Shown here piece after piece: positions 1-5,257 of a stretch of DNA of 8,096 bases; position 1 is the stretch's first letter; every line of letters starts with the position of its first letter. A program made the translations under genes and the position numbers. The notes beneath the pieces are model-generated. The model did not search any database and was not told where the DNA came from. It worked only from the letters and a program-made list of their open reading frames with translations. This stretch comes from Chloroflexota bacterium (GTDB lineage: Bacteria; Chloroflexota; Ktedonobacteria; Ktedonobacterales; Ktedonobacteraceae). The stretch is from NCBI GenBank assembly GCA_005881495.1, contig VBHI01000259.1, positions 1 to 8,096 on the forward strand, written 5' to 3'.

Positions 1-4
1 TCCC

Positions 5-36
5 TTGACTCTGACATTAATGTCAGAGTTTATCAT
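5..36 (+). promoter_or_regulatory. MerR-type promoter with 20-bp spacer
   Basis: A -35 box TTGACT (5-10) and a -10 box TATCAT (31-36) are separated by 20 bp instead of the usual 17. A perfect palindrome fills the spacer. A spacer of 19-20 bp with a dyad between the boxes is the hallmark of promoters activated by MerR-family regulators, which untwist the DNA to realign the boxes. Transcription would start near 42-43, giving a leader of only about 13 bases that still holds GGAG (44-47), 8 bases before the ATG at 56. The regulator gene is not in the window and may lie just upstream. Spacing and dyad are seen directly; the MerR assignment is inferred from this architecture. Confidence 0.72.
8..29. 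promoter_or_regulatory. 22-bp perfect palindromic operator
   Basis: The two 11-base arms, ACTCTGACATT and AATGTCAGAGT, are exact reverse complements with no gap. The palindrome overlaps the last three bases of the -35 box and ends one base before the -10 box. That is where MerR-family dimers bind. A TetR-type repressor could also bind such a site, but the long 20-bp spacer favours MerR. Confidence 0.75.
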
Positions 37-55
37 TCAAAAAGGAGTCTCTTCT

Positions 56-904
56 ATGTCAACCGAAGCAAACAAGGCTCTCGTTCGTCGTTTCTACGAC
101 GAAGTAACCAATGGGAGAAATGTGGCCGTCCTGGATGAACTTCTGGCCCCCAATTTTGAAGGGTTCAAAGTCGAAGGCGCAGATCACGGCCAAAACCGCG
201 AGGAATTCAAACAAACGATAACAATGGTGCTGAATGCCTTCCCAGATCACCATCAGGCCATTCACGACTGGATTGCCGAAAATGACAAGGTTGTCACTCG
301 TTGGACCGTTCAGGGAACACAAAAAGGCGAGTATGCCGGTATTGCGCCTACAGGCAAGCGGGTAAAAATCACAGGGATGGATATCTTCTGTGTCGTTGAT
401 GGCAAGATCGTGGAAGTATGGGCCGAAGTTGACATGCTTGGCATGATGGAACAACTCGAGCCGCATGATCATCACGCAACGCCCCGGCGCGACCTGGAGT
501 CCCTGATCGCCGACCTGTTCGCCTCGCCCCCGCTAGCCGTCGTGACCGGGCTGGCGGGCGGCGTCATGGAGGTCTTCGGGACGGCAACGCCGCTGTTCGC
601 CGGGGACAGTTGGAAGGTGGAGACGGAGCACTGGCACGTCCATAGCCTGGTGAGCGTGGTTAGGGGGGTGCGCTTCGAGCGCGGGCCAGGTGGCCACGGC
701 GGCCCCGGGACCGAAGTGCTGTGCATCCACCTGCTCGACGCCGGAAATGCCCCGCTGCTGCGCTTCTTCCGCACCGAGCGCTACGATGCCCAAGGACGCC
801 CTATCCCAGAACGGTTCGCACGCTACGAGGACCTCAAGAGGAGGTATGGCAGGCGCGATGGGCAGGAGGTGGTGACGTGCGAGAACGGCACGCTCCAGCG
901 CTGA
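56..904 (+). CDS. SnoaL-like protein fused to a GC-rich HutX/ChuX-like C-terminal half
   Basis: This 282-residue protein has two unlike halves. Residues 1-134 are a SnoaL-like (NTF2 fold) ester cyclase domain: the start MSTEANKALVRRFYDEV, then FPDHH, WTVQGTQKGEYAGIAPTGK and the closing DGKIVEVWAEVD are typical. Stand-alone family members end about here. Residues 145-265 contain WHVH, LLRFF and RFARYEDLKRRYG, which recall the HutX/ChuX haem-utilisation family; this match is from memory and is weak. Hand counts show a sharp base shift at the join: G+C is 29/60 (61-120) and 27/60 (181-240) before it, but 45/60 (481-540) and 46/60 (661-720) after it. The ATG at 56 is chosen because AAAGGAG (41-47) lies 8 bases upstream; in-frame starts at 5 and 20 have no such site and lie within the promoter. 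Substrate is unknown. The fusion may be a recombination accident rather than a working two-domain enzyme. Confidence 0.7.
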   Translation: MSTEANKALVRRFYDEVTNGRNVAVLDELLAPNFEGFKVEGADHGQNREEFKQTITMVLNAFPDHHQAIHDWIAENDKVVTRWTVQGTQKGEYAGIAPTGKRVKITGMDIFCVVDGKIVEVWAEVDMLGMMEQLEPHDHHATPRRDLESLIADLFASPPLAVVTGLAGGVMEVFGTATPLFAGDSWKVETEHWHVHSLVSVVRGVRFERGPGGHGGPGTEVLCIHLLDAGNAPLLRFFRTERYDAQGRPIPERFARYEDLKRRYGRRDGQEVVTCENGTLQR

Positions 905-1173
905 CAGACAAGAGGCTACCTGGCCTTTTATTGGGAACAAATGGACCCTGGTATGAAGAGGAGCAGCAAGTCTTTGTGCACGCACGCGATCCCTATATGC
1001 GGGTAGATGTCTTGCCGAGTTCGCGTCATGTGCGTATCGTGCTCGGCGGCGTGACGATAGCCAACACGCCGCGTCCCCAACTCTTACTCGAATCGTGGCT
1101 GCCGATTCGCTATTACATTCCTGAGCAGGATGTCCATATGGAACTCCTGGAGCTGACTGAGACCACCAGCCAG
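905..1173 (+). pseudogene. DUF427 family protein remnant, frameshifted and truncated at both ends
   Basis: The match to two-domain DUF427 proteins begins in the frame of the preceding gene, right after its stop, with GYLAFYWEQMD (914-946). It then jumps to the next frame as WYEEEQQVFVHARDPYMRVD and continues through LPSSRHVRIVLGG and ESWLPIRYYIPEQDVHMELL to TETTS (about 1170). Family members read straight across the jump (compare FYWNRMDAWYEE), so one base appears to be missing in the C run at 946-948. The N-terminal DUF427 domain and the CPYKG-containing C-terminal end are absent; after about 1173 the frame continues as unrelated residues to a stop at 1219-1221. No credible start or ribosome binding site is present. 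DUF427 has no established function. Family recognition is from remembered conserved motifs; no database search was run. Confidence 0.65.
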
Positions 1174-1350
1174 CCAGACCCGTTTTGTCAGGACTTCCAT
1201 GCGCGGCAAGAGGTATCCTAAATACACCACCTCTTCTGTGAAACCCCAAATGACAGGCCAGACTACTACGCTATACATTCCTGCCCAGAGTGGAAGATGA
1301 ATGACTGCTACCTGCGGAGCAAGTTGCGAGCCGTAAAAGAGACTCGATAA
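1168..1350 (-). pseudogene. CPBP (CAAX-type) intramembrane protease fragment
   Basis: On the minus strand the frame is open from 1350 (just after an in-frame TAA at 1351-1353). It encodes about 61 residues that look like the middle of a CPBP-family membrane glutamic protease. The core is WPVIWGFTEEVVYLGYLLPR followed by LTKRVWLA, with the paired glutamates of family motif 1 (EE) and the conserved GYL..R that follows it. A hydrophobic stretch, HLPLWAGMYSVVVWPVIW, precedes the motif. Family members have about 200-300 residues with several membrane helices and a later histidine motif. Both flanks are missing here: the similarity stops at about 1168, where the oppositely oriented DUF427 remnant begins, and the 5' side runs into the leader of the lipoprotein gene. 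No start codon with a ribosome binding site is visible, so it is a relic. Confidence 0.6.
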
Positions 1351-1351
1351 T
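1324..1351 (+). promoter_or_regulatory. possible promoter of the lipoprotein gene
   Basis: TTGCGA (1324-1329) and GATAAT (1346-1351) are separated by 16 bases and lie about 75 bases before the lipoprotein start at 1425. This is a reasonable housekeeping-type match but only a pattern call. It overlaps the 5' edge of the protease remnant on the other strand. The rest of the gap (1352-1414) shows no hairpin or repeat that I can see. Confidence 0.3.
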
Positions 1352-1424
1352 TAGAAGAAACACTTATCTCAATATTTATGGTAGGCTATCCTCAGGTAAC
1401 ATCTCTTTGTTAGTGGAGGTCTCG

Positions 1425-2642
1425 ATGAAAGCACCCTCTTCAAGGTGTAATAAACGCCTGTTTATAGCTACAAGTTTACTCCTCTTACTAGCCTTTTTCC
1501 TGGTGGCGTGCAGCGGTATCGGAGGCGGAAGTAGTGGCAGCGCAACGCCGACGGCGGGAAGTACCCCTGGCGCGACTGCTACAGGCAATACAACGCCAAC
1601 GACATCGACAACACCCGTTGTCCGGTTGGGTGCGCAACCCTGCCCCGACGCGGTCAAAGACCCGGCGCATTGGACAGCAATTATCGCGCCAACGACAAGC
1701 TCGAAAGTCGAGAGTGTCAGTTGTGGGAATCTGAAGGGCATTCCATCGCTACAGACCCTGGTGACTGTGCGCTACGATGGCACCGGAGCTATTCTCGATG
1801 TGTACGTCTATGATCACATCATCGATCCCAGCCCGGTTCAGCTTTTCAAATTGCAGAATCTGACCAGGGGCAGCGTGAAGATCAGTGGCTACAATACGGT
1901 TATGACCGCCGAGGTTGACCCGAACTCGAGCATTAACGCCGGGCAACCCGATGCGAACCTGACCCAGGACCTCTTTCGTGAGTTCAAGTGGTCAGATGCC
2001 GCCGGGACGCTGGTGCCGGTGGCTTTTCCCGGCTTCTTTCCTGACCTCACGCGTTACCAGGCCGAGGCAGACCAGGCCCAGGTGAACCAGGGACACCAAC
2101 CCTGGAAACTCAGTGCGACACTTACCGCTCAGGCGCTAGCCGCCAGCCAGCGCCTGCTCAAGTGGGATCCCAATGCCCCTGCGACCATTGTCAGCGGCGG
2201 TGGGACGCACGATATCAATGCTGTTGTCAACGTGAAGAGCGGCAAACCCGCTGGCGGCACCATTACAGTTACCATGAGCCGTCTTGAACAGAATAGCAAC
2301 GGGGGCATCTGGGAAGTAACATCGGTGACTACTGCCAGTATGTCGATCACTGCTCCCCAGGATCGCGACCGCCTGGCCAGTCCAGTAACCGTCACGGGAA
2401 CAGGGAACGCTTTTGAGGGAATAATTGGCAAAGTCATCGTCCTGGATCACCTGTATACAAATATTGGTCAGAGCGTCGCGAAAGGCGCAACCGGCAACGG
2501 CCATACGACCTTTTCCAGCAGCGCCACGTATCATTCTACCTTCAAGACTGGTATGCAGGAGGGCGTCGTGGTGCTGTACAGCTACAGTAATGCGGATAGC
2601 TCAATCGCGGGTGCGGTGATGGTGAAAGAGATGCTCAGCTAA
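1425..2642 (+). CDS. Secreted lipoprotein with C-terminal Gmad2 domain
   Basis: This is a 405-residue exported lipoprotein. The start at ATG 1425 is set by GGAGG (1415-1419), 5 bases upstream. The signal peptide has a basic n-region (R7, K10, R11), a hydrophobic core (about residues 12-26) and the lipobox LVAC with Cys29 as the expected lipidation site. Residues 30-64 form a Gly/Ser/Thr/Pro-rich linker that would hold the protein off the membrane. Residues 65-305 are a globular region I do not recognise. Residues 308-405 start ITAPQDRDRLASPVTVTGTG and continue with FEG, the pattern of Gmad2, the immunoglobulin-like domain found in spore-germination (GerM-associated) and other cell-surface proteins. 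Function is unknown; a cell-envelope role is inferred. The stop codon overlaps the stop of the convergent methylase gene. Confidence 0.85.
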   Translation: MKAPSSRCNKRLFIATSLLLLLAFFLVACSGIGGGSSGSATPTAGSTPGATATGNTTPTTSTTPVVRLGAQPCPDAVKDPAHWTAIIAPTTSSKVESVSCGNLKGIPSLQTLVTVRYDGTGAILDVYVYDHIIDPSPVQLFKLQNLTRGSVKISGYNTVMTAEVDPNSSINAGQPDANLTQDLFREFKWSDAAGTLVPVAFPGFFPDLTRYQAEADQAQVNQGHQPWKLSATLTAQALAASQRLLKWDPNAPATIVSGGGTHDINAVVNVKSGKPAGGTITVTMSRLEQNSNGGIWEVTSVTTASMSITAPQDRDRLASPVTVTGTGNAFEGIIGKVIVLDHLYTNIGQSVAKGATGNGHTTFSSSATYHSTFKTGMQEGVVVLYSYSNADSSIAGAVMVKEMLS

Positions 2643-3661
2643 GGATGCTTCACGGCCACCACTATATCGCGTTTCTTGATGACTCGATCCACCGTATGCA
2701 CCAACTGTGTAAACGGTGGATCGTTTCTGACTGTGAGCTGCGTATGTTCTTCGAGCAGCGCTATCATATTCGCGCGTTCAATACGAGTAGCATTCCAGGC
2801 CAATGCCAGCGTTCCCCCAGGCAGTAGCAACTGCTGCCAGACGGGCAAAGCTTTTTGCAACATCCCTGCAATCTCGGCGAAATGCTGAATACCATAGGGC
2901 AAATCGCCGACAATGGCGTGAACACGTGGGCCGCCGGGAACTTCTTGCAGGTGCAGATTGGCCTGGCAGGCATCGCCATGTGCCAGCACAAGCATGCGCG
3001 TTGCCCCCTTGCGCCCAATCTCGAACAGGTAGCGCCGTCCCGCGCGACGGCTGCGTTCATCCAACTCTTTGAAGGGGATGTGCTCGCTCTGCAAATACTG
3101 CCTGATAAAAACCGCGCTTGAGTCAACATCCTGTCGTTCAAGCTCAATGCCAAACGCATCGTAGCCTCCGGCCAGCGCCAGAAAGAGCGTGGTTGCCCCA
3201 CCCGCGAGGGGATCCAGTATCCGCAGTCGCTCCGTACATTGCCCGGCATACGCGCCCGCGAAGATGGCCAAGTTGAGCAGCACCCGTGTGAAGACCTCAT
3301 TGGTCTTGCCCTTATAGCGCCGAATCTCGGCCATTTCTAAAGGAACAAATGGCGTAAAATGTGGATCCAGCGGGCGAAGCAGCGGCCCCTCTACTTCGCC
3401 AAGAGAATCAAAGTAATCAAAGACTTCGCTGGTAGCGCCCAGGCGCGAGAGAATGGGCATGATGCTGATGCGGGTTGAATAAGGATCAGAGGCACAATCG
3501 AGAGTGGCAATGAGATAACCCTGGCCCGCAAGGGTCGCAGGGTTGATCGTGGTGATAGCGTTTCCTAATGGGCTGGCAAGCAACTCGGGGGCAGCCAGTA
3601 TCTCGGCCATGTTGGCGTACTGGGTACTGCGTTGTGGCGTAACTTTTAGCGCGATTTTCAT
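2639..3661 (-). CDS. TRM11-like / UPF0020-type SAM-dependent RNA methylase
   Basis: This 340-residue protein probably methylates the N2 of a guanosine in tRNA or rRNA, judging by family. The SAM-binding motif I is ILDPLAGGATTLFLALAGG (from residue 148), ending in the acidic GIE at 171-173. The catalytic motif IV is DLPYG (253-257), where most relatives have DPPYG. RRYKGKTNEVFTR (114-126) is the conserved segment before the Rossmann fold in TRM11-like enzymes. PGGTLALAWN (281-290) is a typical late strand of the fold. The N-terminal 110 residues may be the substrate-binding part; no clear THUMP domain is seen. The ATG at 3661 is chosen because GGAGG (3674-3670) sits 8 bases upstream. A GTG 25 codons earlier is also in frame, but that extension only translates a DNA repeat and has no ribosome binding site. 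The gene is transcribed in the same direction as meaB, 108 bases behind it. Confidence 0.78.
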   Translation of the reverse strand: MKIALKVTPQRSTQYANMAEILAAPELLASPLGNAITTINPATLAGQGYLIATLDCASDPYSTRISIMPILSRLGATSEVFDYFDSLGEVEGPLLRPLDPHFTPFVPLEMAEIRRYKGKTNEVFTRVLLNLAIFAGAYAGQCTERLRILDPLAGGATTLFLALAGGYDAFGIELERQDVDSSAVFIRQYLQSEHIPFKELDERSRRAGRRYLFEIGRKGATRMLVLAHGDACQANLHLQEVPGGPRVHAIVGDLPYGIQHFAEIAGMLQKALPVWQQLLLPGGTLALAWNATRIERANMIALLEEHTQLTVRNDPPFTQLVHTVDRVIKKRDIVVAVKHP

Positions 3662-3669
3662 GAAGCAAG

Positions 3670-3674
3670 CCTCC
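3670..3674 (-). promoter_or_regulatory. Ribosome binding site fixing the methylase start
   Basis: On the minus strand GGAGG lies 8 bases before the ATG at 3661. It decides against the upstream in-frame GTG at 3736 and leaves the palindromic repeat at 3690-3714 outside the protein. Confidence 0.7.
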
Positions 3675-3689
3675 ACACACCACCCCCTA

Positions 3690-3714
3690 GGTCGACCGCA
3701 AGGGTCGACCCTAC
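3690..3714. repeat. 25-bp interspersed palindromic repeat, copy 1
   Basis: The element contains the self-complementary GGTCGACC twice, around GCAAG, and ends in CCCTAC, so it can fold into a hairpin. It aligns with 5829-5853 in the DNA methyltransferase gene (shared CGACC.CAAGGG, then TCG.CC and CTAC). It sits in the gap between meaB and the methylase start. On the minus strand the frame through it is open. Confidence 0.6.
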
Positions 3715-3727
3715 TATACTCGATTTC

Positions 3728-3748
3728 CCGCTTCACTTCGTGAAGCGG
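3728..3748. other. Perfect 9-bp stem, 3-base loop hairpin behind meaB
   Basis: CCGCTTCAC and GTGAAGCGG pair perfectly around TTC. The hairpin lies about 20 bases downstream of the meaB stop. It has no run of T on either side, so it is a poor intrinsic terminator; it could instead stabilise the 3' end of the meaB message or be part of a repeat element with the neighbouring 3690-3714 copy. The remainder of the 3662-3769 gap shows no gene. Confidence 0.6.
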
Positions 3749-3769
3749 CGGTGGGAGTTGGCGATCCCT

Positions 3770-4738
3770 TTATGGTTGCCGTAGTCCAATTTTTTCTTCT
3801 AGTTCGTTTGCTACGCTGTAGGGGTCTCGTTCGCGGCTGGTGATATCTTCGACTAGCTTTTGCCAATCGTCTTCGGATGTTTTGGCTTTGAGCTGGTTGA
3901 CAACCGCGTGCAATACCAGTGCTTCTACCTCGCTGCGTACCTGGCGCTGGGCCCTGTGGGCCAGCATGCCGCTCTCAACGAGATAAGCATAGTGTTGCTG
4001 GATGGCATCTACCACCTGGGTGATGCCCTGGTCTTTGATGGCAGAGGTTTTCAAGACCGGGATTTTCCAATAGGGACGCGATTTATCGTGCTGGCGGCGC
4101 GTGGGATCAAGGCTCAAGAGCATGGACAGTTCCGCGACGGTCTGGTCCGCGCCGGGTTTATCCGCTTTGCTGACCACAAAGATATCGGCAATCTCTAATA
4201 TGCCAGCTTTGATGGCCTGGATGTCGTCGCCCATGCCGGGGGCGCAGACGACCAGCACCGTGTGTGCGGTGCGCATCACTTCAACCTCGTCCTGGCCAGT
4301 TCCTACGGTCTCAATGTTGATCGGGTTATAGCCAGCGGCATCCATTGCACGCACGACGTCACGGGTTGAGGCCGCGAGACCCCCCAGGCTGCCACGGCTT
4401 GCCATGCTGCGAATAAACACCCTGGGATCGCCCGACAGCTCCATCATGCGAATACGGTCACCGAGGATAGCACCACCGGTAAGTGGGCTGGTGGGATCGA
4501 CGGCTACCACACCGACTTTAGCGTCGCGGCGGCGCCATTCTCGTACAAGATGCGTGACAAGGGTACTCTTGCCTGCTCCTGGCGCACCTGTTATGCCCAC
4601 GATATGGGCGCGACCAGCATACTGGTGCAGCTCTGCCAGGTAACGGCGCGCGGCGGGGATTTCGTTTTCAATCAGCGTCACCATGCGTGCCAGCGCGCGG
4701 CGATCGCCGTTGAGCAGGCGTTCGACAATGTTTTCCAA
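3770..4738 (-). CDS. meaB: Methylmalonyl-CoA mutase-associated GTPase MeaB (ArgK family)
   Basis: This 322-residue G3E-family GTPase is the chaperone of adenosylcobalamin-dependent methylmalonyl-CoA mutase: it gates cofactor loading and protects or restores the enzyme. Motifs in order: NGDRRALARMVTLIEN (10-25, the family N-terminus), Walker A GAPGAGKST (51-59), VDPTSP (80-85), ETVGTGQ (143-149, switch region) and APGMGDDIQAIKAGILEIAD (166-185). The base-recognition motif reads SKAD (190-193), with Ser in place of the usual Asn of NKxD. The C-terminal part (about 250-320) matches the dimerisation arm. Length is normal for the family. The start appears to be TTG at 4738: no ATG or GTG occurs in frame upstream as far as the end of the preceding gene, and AGGTG lies just before it. 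It starts 7 bases after the mutase small-subunit stop, so the two are an operon and probably translationally coupled. Confidence 0.95.
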   Translation of the reverse strand: MENIVERLLNGDRRALARMVTLIENEIPAARRYLAELHQYAGRAHIVGITGAPGAGKSTLVTHLVREWRRRDAKVGVVAVDPTSPLTGGAILGDRIRMMELSGDPRVFIRSMASRGSLGGLAASTRDVVRAMDAAGYNPINIETVGTGQDEVEVMRTAHTVLVVCAPGMGDDIQAIKAGILEIADIFVVSKADKPGADQTVAELSMLLSLDPTRRQHDKSRPYWKIPVLKTSAIKDQGITQVVDAIQQHYAYLVESGMLAHRAQRQVRSEVEALVLHAVVNQLKAKTSEDDWQKLVEDITSRERDPYSVANELEEKIGLRQP

Positions 4739-4745
4739 GGTGCAC

Positions 4746-5168
4746 CTACACCTCGGTGGTCAGGCGATCCGCCTGCACATTGTTACGCACGAAATCGATG
4801 ATCTCCTCCGTGGATGTCCCGGGACCGAAGCAACCCTTGATGCCCATTGCCTTGATGGCCGGTACATCCTCATCAGGCAGGATGCCTCCGGCGGCCACCA
4901 GGATATCGTCTACACCTTCCTTCTTGAGCAGCTCCATTACTTTGGGGAAAAGGGCCATGTGCGCGCCAGAGAGAATACTCATCAATATAGCATCCACGTC
5001 TTCCTGGATGGCCGCCTCAACGATCATCTCAGGTGTCTGACGAATACCTGTATAAATTACTTCCATGCCGGCATCACGCAGGGCACGGGCAATCACTTTT
5101 GCACCACGATCATGTCCATCCAGGCCCGGCTTGGCGACCAATACGCGAATTGGGCGAGTATCAGCCAT
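4746..5168 (-). CDS. Methylmalonyl-CoA mutase small subunit, B12-binding domain
   Basis: This 140-residue protein is the cobalamin-binding part of an adenosylcobalamin-dependent acyl-CoA mutase of the split type, in which the catalytic barrel is a separate polypeptide. The B12 motif is complete: DGHDRG (17-22; DxHxxG, with His19 as the lower cobalt ligand), SILSGAH (64-70; SxL) and [10 protein letters not shown] (92-101; GG), followed by GCFGPGTS (112-119). The role is (R)-methylmalonyl-CoA to succinyl-CoA conversion in propionate and branched-chain metabolism, though relatives use isobutyryl-CoA or ethylmalonyl-CoA. The start at ATG 5168 follows AAAGGAG (5183-5177) by 8 bases; an ATG six codons earlier overlaps that site and is rejected. 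meaB follows 7 bases downstream. The large subunit is not in the window. Confidence 0.92.
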   Translation of the reverse strand: MADTRPIRVLVAKPGLDGHDRGAKVIARALRDAGMEVIYTGIRQTPEMIVEAAIQEDVDAILMSILSGAHMALFPKVMELLKKEGVDDILVAAGGILPDEDVPAIKAMGIKGCFGPGTSTEEIIDFVRNNVQADRLTTEV

Positions 5169-5182
5169 TGAAGTGACTCCTT

Positions 5183-5242
5183 TCATCGCTGCTGACTGAA
5201 AATAGAAGTACTACAAGAGAGCGGAGTTGCAGCGATGGACAT
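5183..5242 (-). CDS. Possible 19-residue leader ORF upstream of the mutase subunit
   Basis: ATG at 5242 is preceded by a strong AAGGAG (5254-5249) with a 6-base spacer. It opens a 19-codon frame reading [19 protein letters not shown] that ends in TGA at 5185-5183. The final A of that stop is the first base of the AAAGGAG site of the mutase small subunit, so a terminating ribosome would stand on the next gene's binding site, an arrangement that suits translational coupling. The peptide has no recognised family and no run of one amino acid pointing to attenuation. It fills most of the 89-base gap between the DNA methyltransferase stop and the mutase gene. The binding site and frame are directly visible; expression is inferred. 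Confidence 0.38.
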   Translation of the reverse strand: MSIAATPLSCSTSIFSQQR

Positions 5243-5257
5243 CAAACACTCCTTATG

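Noticed and set aside
5..55. Upstream starts (TTG at 5, ATG at 20) for the SnoaL-like gene
   Set aside because: They lie within the promoter and operator, so would not be transcribed; AAAGGAG points to the ATG at 56.
721..1221. 166-codon plus-strand frame as an intact DUF427 gene
   Set aside because: Its first 60 or so codons are the out-of-frame reading of the preceding gene, and DUF427 residues continue upstream of 949 in another frame. It is better described as a frameshifted remnant.
533..1249. Long minus-strand open frame of 238 codons opposite the chimeric gene
   Set aside because: It mirrors the GC-rich coding sequence, has no binding site, and its translation has no recognisable domain; the C-terminal part lies across remnants. 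It is a composition artefact.
3662..3736. N-terminal extension of the TRM11-like methylase from GTG at 3736
   Set aside because: It lacks a ribosome binding site, starts in a hairpin and translates a DNA repeat, while the ATG at 3661 has GGAGG 8 bases upstream.
3728..3748. Rho-independent terminator of meaB
   Set aside because: The stem is perfect but is not followed by a T run in the direction of meaB transcription, so I list it only as a hairpin.
5187..5257. Cobalamin riboswitch before the mutase small subunit
   Set aside because: The 71-base gap is too short for the aptamer and I see no B12-box-like core; it is largely filled by the small ORF.
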